A stretch of 64,000 nt of DNA. Origin: Plutella xylostella (lineage: Eukaryota; Arthropoda; Insecta; Lepidoptera; Plutellidae). Positions 57,001 through 64,000 of this stretch are shown piece after piece. The first letter of the stretch is position 1; every line of letters begins with the position of its first letter. The stretch covers positions 1,426,001 to 1,490,000 of the forward strand of contig NC_063988.1 of NCBI RefSeq assembly GCF_932276165.1, given 5' to 3'. The notes under the pieces were generated by a model, which had not been told where the DNA came from, did not search any database, and worked only from the letters and a program-made list of their open reading frames with translations. The position numbers and the translations under genes were made by a program.

Positions 57001-60000
57001 AAAATGTTCTCCTTCGGTAATTCAGCAGCACATATTTCTAATGCATACTCTATTGACATATCAGTTATATCCTTCCTTTCAATAAATTCTATGTTATTTT
57101 GTAGAAGAATGCATGTACCACCTCCAGTGGTATTCTTTCTACAAAATGAGGCTGCTATTTTATAGCCACTTATATTTAATAATTGCAAAGTGTTTTCGTA
57201 AAGCCATGTTTCTGAAATGCATATAGCATTAAATTTAGGTTGTTGATCAACAAATGCTTCTAGTAGATCAATTTTGTTTTTAATACTTTGCATGTTTTGG
57301 AATAATATATTAAAATTGTGATCCATTTCCACGAAAGGTATGACTGGAGTCTTGTTGGTATCGAAAGTTGTTTCTGGTGTAGTTAGATCTTGTTTTATTG
57401 TTATGCTGGAAAGATGACTGAGTGTTGTTGTGCTCTTCTCTAATATACGTTTCTACTTCTTCTCCTGACTTGACTTGTTTTCCTTGTATGTACAGTTTGT
57501 TGTCTCTTATTATTGCATGAAGTCCGTCTTTTCTAGCCTTAAGCATCTTTTCTCTTAGTTGTTTCCGATCTTTTCTTTCTTTTTCTCCTAAATATTCTCC
57601 AATTGATAATTGTGTTCCTTCCAGGTAGTATTTATTTTCATGTATGTACTTAACCATTTTCTTGCTTAAAAGCTCAACTACGAGGGGACGGTTATTATTA
57701 CGGTATTTTCCCACTCTATATGTATCTTCGATGGAATAAAATACATCTATATTCAAGTACTCACGGAGTATTTCCGTAATTCGAGTGTTGAGATCATATT
57801 CGGTTTCCTTATAATATTCTGCTAATCCGTATATTACAAATTTCTTGTTGTCACTCTCTTTGTATACTGGTATCGTTTCAGGTATTTTATGTTGTAGTTG
57901 CTTAATTTCTTCTTTAAGATTGTTGTTTTCTTCTTGTATGCGTTGTATTTTCTCATTAATTTTTTCAATTTCTTGTTTTCTTTCATTGTTTTTTGAATTT
58001 AATGCATCAATATCGCCTGTGATATCTTCTTTTAGTTTATTAATAGCTTTGTTTATTTCCAGTTGAATAGTATTCTGAATTTCTAGTATAATAGAAACAT
58101 TGTTTTCTTTTAGTTTTTGTGAAATCATCTGACTCAAGTTTTCTAGTGTTAGTTCAGTTTTGGTTTGCATTGAGTTATCAGTTACTATCGTATCACCGAG
58201 AATACTGAGGTCCTCTGAATTAATGGAGTCATTATTTATAGGACTAATGGTCTTTTTCCGGGTAGTAACATTGTTTTGTTCGGTAGGTGATTTTTTATGT
58301 TGCGGTAGATCGTTATTTTTAGGCAAAATAGCTTTGTTTATGTTTCCCGTCTTCGGAGTTTTACAGATGCAAACTTGACACTTCCATTTTTTTCTGTGTT
58401 CTATTGTCATAGTATTTAGGAAACGCTGAATAGAAACATTCGCACATTCTATATCGTAATGATTACTGCACAGACTGCAAGTTAGGTATTGTCGATTTGG
58501 GATCTTTTGTTGACATCCTGAACATTCCAAATCCATTTTGTTATTTTTATTTATAGGTTATTTTTAGGTTATGTTTTGAACACTATTTATTACAAATAAA
58601 AACACCTTGTACTATGGTTCTACTTGCCCTTGAGGTTGCGCTGTAGGCAGAAGTACATAGCACATTTTTGCCATAAGGAGCCAGAAATGTTGCCACCCTA
58701 TAAACAACAACAAAATCCCCGCTGGGGATCAAACCCGGGTTCCTCGTCATAGCAGATAGAGTTACAAACAACTGCGCCACCCAGTCGTCTGTAGACATTG
58801 CCATGTAAATAATAAAAAATCCTTATTAAAAATTCCTTATTAAAATCAACCCCATTATTTTTTTACTCTTGCAGAACCAAAAAGCGATGCTCGAACGCCT
58901 CTCCCAAATGCAAGGGGCCAGTTTACCCAATGGCATGTCGTTCAAAGACGTGTTAGTTCAGTTCGCGAACATCCAGCAGCAGAACCCGGGCCTCATCCCG
59001 CCGCGGCCCGACATGATGCCGCATCGGCCGGAGCCGCCGGCAAGACCGGAGCGGCGGCGAGCGGAGAGGCCGAGTCAGGAGATTAGAGTGAGTATAGTAA
59101 CGATTTTAGAGCGTACACATAGAAAGAAACATATTACAGGTTATGATGGCTTCCAGCACCGATTTCAATCATACTTTATGGGTTGAATAATAGCCCTTCC
59201 TAAGTCACTACCTCGGTAACCCAAAGGCTGAATCTCCGGGTCAAGGTTGGTTGGTAGGTACTCCTGTTGATGTAGCAGCAACAGAACTCGGGGCTGGCTG
59301 ATCCCGCCGCGGCCCGACATGATGCCTCATAGACCGGAGCCCCCGGCGAGACCGGAGCGACGGCGCGCGGAGAGACCGAGTCAGGAGATTAGAGTGTGTA
59401 TATATTATTATAAATGTAGAAATAAGCTTTGTTAGGATGGCTACTAGCTGACAAGTGGGGATCAAGTTTTATAGCGACTGCCAGCACTGCATATAAGGCG
59501 CTACTAGCCATCTTTCGACGCCTCAGTGGTTTCCTACTATGTTACCTCGACTATGTAACCACCACCCCCAACTTGTGAGATCCTAGCTGACCCACAATAA
59601 ACTAATTAATATTACATATATGGATTATGGATTCTGACACGCTGCTATGAATTGTCTAATGAAGATTATGCAGCAACTTCATGATTTTATGTAGCACTGC
59701 ACTAAAATCATCTCACTATCTCTTTCTCTCACAGGAAGAAGTGCACATGCCCACAAAGCAGAGCGAGAGGGAGCGCCTGGCGTCTTCCAGCCCGCGCCTG
59801 CCGCCGCCCCCGTACCCCGAGATCTCACTGTTACCGGTCAACTCCAACCAAGAAGGCGGCAACTCGCAACAAAACTCCTTGCTGCACGGCATCTTGACGA
59901 AGGTTAGTTGGTGGGACTCCTTGGTGGGTCGATGCTGCTGGCTGGTAAACTTTTTGAGCGATGCTTTTTTTGTTTTAAGATTTGTTTGTAGGTTTGATAC

Positions 60001-61131
60001 TTTATAATTGAGTTTTAAAATAGTGTCTAGTCGGCTTTATTTTAAACTGGAAGCCAAAGCAGAATATATCAGAAGACATCACATTATTTCTTTTAAATTA
60101 ATAACTAAACTTATAGATAAAAATGCGTAGAACAGTTGTGTACCGTTTTATTTCGTAACAATCTATTTTAATGTATTAGATAATGATGGCAGTTTTTTAA
60201 ATATTTAAATAGACTACCTTACTTCGATTAGAAATAGTGGATATGTATTGTATCATTACACCCTAATTAAATACACATTAAAATTCCGTCACAATTCCAC
60301 CATTACGTCATATTCAAATCATTTACAAGCTTTACTATTATAGGTCATTTCTGCTTATGTACATTTTTTACATATGCTGCAATATTGTACCTAATATCTA
60401 TCTATGCCAAGTGTGTTTGTAGTTTCTTTACAAGAAAATAATCAGTAAAGCTATGCAATGCATTCAAATTTAATCGTACACATTTACATTTAAAAAAACA
60501 GTCAAATTAAAAAGTTCAAATTGTAAAAAAAAATACAATCACACTGGCCACCTCGGCAAGCTTCGATTCCAATTTTGAAATGCTTGAATGGGTGTTGCCA
60601 ACATTCCAGCAGGCGGCCGCCTCCCCGCAGAGTTACTCGCCGACGTTGGCTAAACTGCTTACATCGCCGGAAAGGAATCAAAAAGCACCAACATTACCAT
60701 CTTTCGGTCAGGCCAAGGTACCAACTTAATCGTACAAACATCCTAATTGATGTTCCGATTGGCCTCGACGATTCCAAATTCAAAATTTAGTTTTAAGCTG
60801 TGTAAAATGGTTTGTCTGTAGCAGTTGGAGATTCTTTTTATTTTGTTTTAGATGAAAAACCTATAATTCAAATATGTTAATAAATTGAAAAAGAATAGTA
60901 ATAATAAACAATGAATTGATGGATGGATGGATTGCGACTTTAAGTTTCATCCAACATCGGTAATATGTACAATATGTCTCGGCAATAACGCACCGCAAAT
61001 AAATGCGTTGTATTTTTTGCAAATATCGACGGGATTCTTGCGTTCTGACGCTCGCAACGCGTAGCACGTAGTGTTATGTGTTTATAAAATATAAACTATA
61101 TTCAATGCAAATATCTCTTATGCAACCAACA

Positions 61132-61165
<34 letters not shown>

Positions 61166-63364
61166 TGTGGGGACATCTCACACACGGCCATCCGACCCCA
61201 AGCTAGGCAGAACCTGTGTTATGGGTATCGGACAGCTGATATATCTACACAAATACATAGATAGATAGATACTAAATATAAATATCAACACCCAAGACCC
61301 GAGGACAAATATCTGTGTTTAAACAAATATCTGTCCCAGCCGGGAATCGAACCCGGGACCTTCGGCTCAGTAGTCAGGGTCACTAACCACTACGCCATTC
61401 GGTCGTCAAACAAATAACTTTTGCCTTTCACTAAAACGACGTAGAAAATTATAAATTAGTTTTTTTCTATATGTGTATCTCCAACTGTATGTCAAGACCC
61501 CATAGATGTTGTGACATTTTATTGAATTGATAATGGTAATGGCAATACTCATTTACTGATTGTGATTTATAACAAGTTTTTTTCATTCATTATTTATAAC
61601 TTACTAGTTTGTATAATGTATATTATAATATGATACTTAAATACATTTTGTAATTTTCAAAATTAAAGGAAAGTACTTAAAATTGTCATAAATCACAAAT
61701 TTTCATTTACATGCCATACTTTGTGAAGTCAAACCTTGGGTTCCCTTTACAGTTTCATCTCAACATTTCTTTGAATAATTGGGAATGCTAAAGAGGTAGT
61801 AAAATTTGCCATAAAATAACAAACGATATTGTAAAGGGACCCTAATTTTACCGATCATTGATTAGACCCTGCAATTATTTACAAATATTTACTCAACATT
61901 TTACTGACGACACGTCGACTATAAATTTTCATTCAATTCACGCATTTTCAATCCCATTTATACTTATTATATCTGTTAATGTATTGAAAAAGCAGTTCCA
62001 CAGGCTTACTTTGTACATAGGACCTAAGATACAGTCAACGGCATAAGTGTCTATACAATTTTGTTACTTGTCAATCTGAAACCGCCTATCAATTCATTGA
62101 AACCTTGACGGTTCATAAGTTTTTAAAGGTACAGAGGTGTATAGCTACTTTTCAGGTGACCGTACATCTTGTTGTAAATTATTAAATAAAGAAATCCTTT
62201 CATGACACAACTAACTCCAAGTTGGAATGTTCTAGAACTGTGGAGAGATCACGATCACGCCGGTGCAGCCGAGCGCGGCCGAGGCGGAGAAACCGGAGGA
62301 GGTCGTGCAACTTGTGAGTATGGATACGAGACTTTTAAAAAATATATGAAACTATGGATAGTTGGAGAGAGTTTCATGGAAAATTATGTCTTAAAATTAC
62401 ATAAAACACCCTTACTTTTGGGGTAGTTAGGTAATGTGGCAACACTGTGATTGAAACCATTGCTGTGAACCTAAAGGCATAGGTAAATTTCAATACCTTT
62501 CTAAAGCTGCCTGGTCGAGTAAATAAAAGGAATAAAAAAGCACTATGGATTAGTCAAATCATTTCAAAAGTCGTTAATCTAGTCAATTCTAGTCCTAGCT
62601 GTATTATTCTAAAGAATGCATATATAGATAAATTAAGTATGCACCTGCGTGCCTACTGCTCACACAGTCTACTCCCGCGCAGATGGCTATTCTCACAATG
62701 ACCACCGCGGTTGAAATTTGTAAAAAAATACATGATTATCAACATTCTCTACATTTCCAGGACGACGAAGAAGCGACCTCCCGTTCAGCCGCATCCTCCC
62801 CCTCCGCGCGCGGCGCCTCCCCCCCCGCGGACGCCCCCCTCTGCCAGGGATGCCGGCGGAGAGACGCGCAGTTCGTGTGTGCGGGCTGCGGGAACCAGTG
62901 GTACTGCTCGCGGGACTGTCAGGTGAGATAGTGCGAGTTGGTGGGGATAAATGGCGCTGTTAAGAGTGTCTTTGTTAGTGTGTCTTGTGGAGTAGGGAAT
63001 AAGGAGTATTATTGAAGTGCCGCGGTGTCAGGGGTGCCGGCGGAGAGAGCGTGCCCCAATCCTCTTTAAATATCATTCCTTTATAAATCCAACATTAGCG
63101 CAGAAGGCTTTGATTTTACATTATTATTCACTATAGATTCAGAGACATTGTATTTGCCGAAATCACAAATAGATGGCGCTTATACGATTCTTTGCTACAG
63201 TGTAGCTTATGTCGTAAGGCATAAGTGTTAATTTAAGCTTTGCTAGATCAGCCGGAATTTTCCAAAATAAGTAAGTCAATAAATAAGATTGTAATATTTA
63301 ATGTAAGTATGTTTTTTTGCAGGTGGCGGCGTGGGACGATCACTCTGAAATGTGCTCCGGGTAA
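51042..63364 (+). CDS. Uncharacterised MYND zinc-finger protein, 9 exons
   Basis: I do not recognise the orthologue. Exons: 51042-51321, 51552-52129, 52276-53106, 58875-59087, 59735-59902, 60610-60717, 62236-62313, 62761-62922, 63323-63364. All have AG/GT borders and sum to 2460 nt (819 aa plus stop). The N-terminal 290 residues are very acidic and low in complexity. A basic IKRR cluster (about 291-294) may be a nuclear signal. Next come a predicted coiled coil (about 317-370), a Met/Pro-rich stretch, RQRNPDVTPRRGRRMKSIL, and further Pro/Gln/Ser-rich disorder. The protein ends in a complete MYND finger (C780, C783, C792, C795, C801, C805, H813, C817) two residues before the stop. MYND fingers usually bind proline-rich partners in transcription or chromatin complexes, so a nuclear adaptor role is inferred. 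The ATG at 51042 is the first in-frame start. Confidence 0.9.
52276..53106 (+). CDS. MYND-protein exon 3: basic cluster, coiled coil and PRRGRR segment
   Basis: Starts DEQPIKRRASEEVEESPLKK, then a heptad-like helix (IQRHTEQLLSEIQTLRELAQ and on). It continues through PPIMPPTSHFNMSGLPPPYD into TPRRGRRMKSILNPNMM. It is the largest exon and carries the most distinctive sequence for finding orthologues. Confidence 0.9.
53772..53856. mobile_element. CACTC-end MITE in MYND-gene intron 3
   Basis: 85 bp. TACACTCATGAACAATTAAAAAG and CTTTTTCATAGCACGAGAGTGTA are imperfect inverted ends. Confidence 0.6.
54459..57332 (-). CDS. LINE ORF2: AP endonuclease and reverse transcriptase
   Basis: 957 aa. The endonuclease (about 1-220) has ISETWL, IIGGDFNINV and GFSDHSG. 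RT has PIHKKNDKTDPNQYRPIALL, NGFRKKRSTITA, GILLDMTKAYDKV, SIPQGSVLG and the catalytic FADD near residue 680. No stops or frameshifts. The start at 57332 overlaps the ORF1 end, so translation probably depends on reinitiation. Confidence 0.92.
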   Translation of the reverse strand: MEMDHNFNILFQNMQSIKNKIDLLEAFVDQQPKFNAICISETWLYENTLQLLNISGYKIAASFCRKNTTGGGTCILLQNNIEFIERKDITDMSIEYALEICAAELPKENILLISLYWNGNSKTENIFNDQLKQILKYITKNCKHLKVIIGGDFNINVLVNSLKANVFIDLMLEHKLTQHINEPTHVTPTTETCLDLIFTNFSSNNIQTKVEKLGFSDHSGTVIKLKLLKQTKKVTWLSEKRIFSNDNILKFKSKLGTVDWYDIIINNNNVNENYTSFHNLLQDILNDCIPKQIIKIKPKYKKHWLTIGIKKSSQNKRLLKLLLLNNENPVLRNHYKIYEKCLKRVVNTSKKLQYIQKLKKSTNKVKCMWNIINERTNKNIFKEKNNTKLIKKNTIITEPKAVANEFNNFFASIGETRKTEACGLPVIQPVQNTMFLNPVDYSEIFKIIKNLNNKQSYGIDELPPSLYRQCAEELTLPICLLINQSFQEGTFPELLKITVTKPIHKKNDKTDPNQYRPIALLPTASKIFERAMFNRVYKFCEKFNIFDDCQNGFRKKRSTITAVFKYMNEVLNILNNKKYAIGILLDMTKAYDKVQHDILLNKLYNIGIRGDAYKWFSSYLKNREQLVEIEYFDFNSNKILNIRSDKKIINASIPQGSVLGCLLFLIYINDLPKIMAEHCVLFADDISLLTSSKDNNNLNNKLNTMIQKTKSWLSEHNLEINFSKTKIITFHPHQKQSLSLNFQYEGIPLETVNEFSLLGLTIDKHVNWKPHINKIRQKLSKFSYALREIKKTTDIKTAIVTYYAYAFSWLCYGVILWGNSTDAPDLFVAQKKLMRIIANIVVTDSCRPYFIKHKILTLPSIYILEICKFVKNNMILFSTRGNVQSNYSLRNKDRLNCPASRLKMCSSGPISMAVKIFNNLPDRIKKIESLSSFIKILKDFLLDKAYYSIEEYYLDTK
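57310..58536 (-). CDS. LINE ORF1: PHD-like finger plus coiled-coil RNA-binding protein
   Basis: 408 aa. The N-terminal Cys/His cluster (CSGCQQ, CSLCSNHYDIEC, CQVCIC) resembles a PHD finger. Residues about 125-225 are heptad-rich and likely coiled coil. The C-terminal half resembles L1 ORF1p (GLAEYYKETEYDLNTRI, then IGEYLGEKERKDRKQLREKM). ORF1 proteins chaperone the element RNA. The clade within the CR1/jockey group is not certain. Confidence 0.82.
   Translation of the reverse strand: MDLECSGCQQKIPNRQYLTCSLCSNHYDIECANVSIQRFLNTMTIEHRKKWKCQVCICKTPKTGNINKAILPKNNDLPQHKKSPTEQNNVTTRKKTISPINNDSINSEDLSILGDTIVTDNSMQTKTELTLENLSQMISQKLKENNVSIILEIQNTIQLEINKAINKLKEDITGDIDALNSKNNERKQEIEKINEKIQRIQEENNNLKEEIKQLQHKIPETIPVYKESDNKKFVIYGLAEYYKETEYDLNTRITEILREYLNIDVFYSIEDTYRVGKYRNNNRPLVVELLSKKMVKYIHENKYYLEGTQLSIGEYLGEKERKDRKQLREKMLKARKDGLHAIIRDNKLYIQGKQVKSGEEVETYIREEHNNTQSSFQHNNKTRSNYTRNNFRYQQDSSHTFRGNGSQF
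58583..58804 (-). mobile_element. tRNA-derived SINE beside the 54-kb LINE
   Basis: Minus-strand head GGGTGGCGCAGTTGTTTGTA with B box GGGTTTGATCCCCAGC. The body runs left to the LINE 5' end. Ends are approximate. Confidence 0.7.
59276..59393 (+). pseudogene. Partial copy of MYND-gene exon 4
   Basis: Matches 58974-59087 with a 4-nt insertion near its start. After the insertion, every difference is synonymous. The donor is GTGTGT instead of GTGAGT, and no in-phase acceptor is visible. Confidence 0.8.
61136..61408 (-). mobile_element. tRNA-derived SINE with (AAT)n tail
   Basis: Same head as the 10-kb SINE, but the body matches the 31-kb copy. The tail (left) is an (AAT)n microsatellite. An 8-bp duplication AACAAATA lies at 61128-61135 and 61409-61416. 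Confidence 0.85.
62761..63364 (+). CDS. MYND-protein exons 8-9: MYND zinc finger and C-terminus
   Basis: The finger CQGC-x8-CAGC-x5-CSRDC-x7-H-x3-C spans the intron between 62922 and 63323. The last exon encodes VAAWDDHSEMCSG and the stop. All eight zinc ligands are present. A 23-nt echo of the first CxxC lies in the intron at 63026-63048. Confidence 0.9.
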
Positions 63365-64000
63365 AGCTGAAACTCTTAACATTTTACGCCTTTTAGTTGA
63401 AACATAGAACGATCGGTTGATGGCATCTGCATCTTATCTTACACTACAAGAATCCGTAGATGAAACATGTACCTACTTGAAACCGTTGCAGCTACCTAAA
63501 TCGTAAGTCTAATTATACAATTCTAAATGGAATCGATTGAGAACATCAAGTACATAATGTATAATAATTTATAATTATAACTCGTTTACAAAACGACTAA
63601 TTACTTTAGTCTCAGACGCAATAGCGCGGAGGCAGTTTTGCGTGTGTGCCGCTAGGTGGCGTCTCTCGATTTTTCACAGCTCAAACGCTAAAAACTTCTA
63701 ATCCGTCAGGATCCTTTTTACAACAGCAGCGATGATTTACGCAATGATCAGGTACTTCGAAAATGGTTGTTTAAAATAAGTAATGTAAGTGAAAATGATG
63801 ATTATTTATAATACATATAAGTAGCTATGTGTGTAGTCATATCTTTATGCGACTGTCTCTGGTGTCGTTTGCCTTATTCTGAGTGGAGCTCAGTGAATCT
63901 CTGCCTTTGGAGATCCTTACAGTGACAGAAAAACTGTAGTGCTTATAAGTTATAAGTATAAGCCATGCGGATAAAAAAAACACAATTTAAATGGTTGACG

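Larger units (their letters stand above)
54244..58560 (-). mobile_element. Two-ORF non-LTR retrotransposon (LINE, CR1/jockey-like), apparently intact
   Basis: Inserted antisense in intron 3 of the MYND gene. ORF1 and ORF2 are both open and overlap by 23 nt. The 3' end is not poly(A) but a short tandem repeat of TTGAGTA units (54244-54268), as in CR1/L2-type LINEs. An AATAAA lies just before it on the minus strand. The 5' limit is approximate. No obvious target duplication was found. Confidence 0.85.

Overview
This is nuclear DNA from a moth or butterfly (Lepidoptera). The basis is intron-rich genes with canonical GT-AG introns, GC-rich exons in AT-rich flanks, a TED/17.6-like errantivirus, tRNA-derived SINEs, a (GTCT)n-associated lepidopteran-type repeat and several MITE families. 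The species cannot be named from the sequence. There are no prokaryotic operons, CRISPR arrays or genuine tRNA/rRNA genes.

Three host genes are resolved exon by exon, and in each the summed coding exons are an exact multiple of three. (1) A class I unconventional myosin (Myo61F / myosin-1C type, 1030 aa) lies on the + strand, coding from 13494 to 34028 in 18 exons. (2) Cdk12, the cyclin K-dependent kinase of the RNA polymerase II C-terminal domain (1069 aa), lies on the - strand, 48919 down to 36583 in 16 coding exons. It converges on the myosin gene. (3) An unrecognised nuclear-looking protein with a C-terminal MYND zinc finger (819 aa) lies on the + strand, 51042 to 63364 in 9 exons. It diverges from Cdk12 across about 2.1 kb.

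Mobile DNA fills much of the rest. A 7.8-kb errantivirus with gag, pol and env sits antisense in a myosin intron (19077-26889). Its LTRs look identical and it has a 4-bp target duplication, but pol is interrupted by a frame break. A two-ORF LINE with a PHD-like finger sits antisense in intron 3 of the MYND gene (about 54244-58560). A non-autonomous hAT element with a perfect 8-bp target duplication lies in Cdk12 intron 1 (45703-46739). One MITE is nested inside another at 6166-6507, and a second copy at 32479-32675 serves as an empty-site control. Several SINEs have clean target duplications. The first 12.6 kb is intergenic or upstream sequence made mostly of decayed repeats.

The most unusual pattern is a set of partial exon copies ('exon echoes') in introns next to the real exon, found in all three genes. 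In four of the five cases the differences inside the aligned, in-frame coding part are synonymous only, while the flanking intron is strongly diverged. This is either an assembly artefact from a very heterozygous diploid (false tandem duplication of haplotypes) or a real set of local duplications kept under coding constraint. The sequence alone cannot decide between them.
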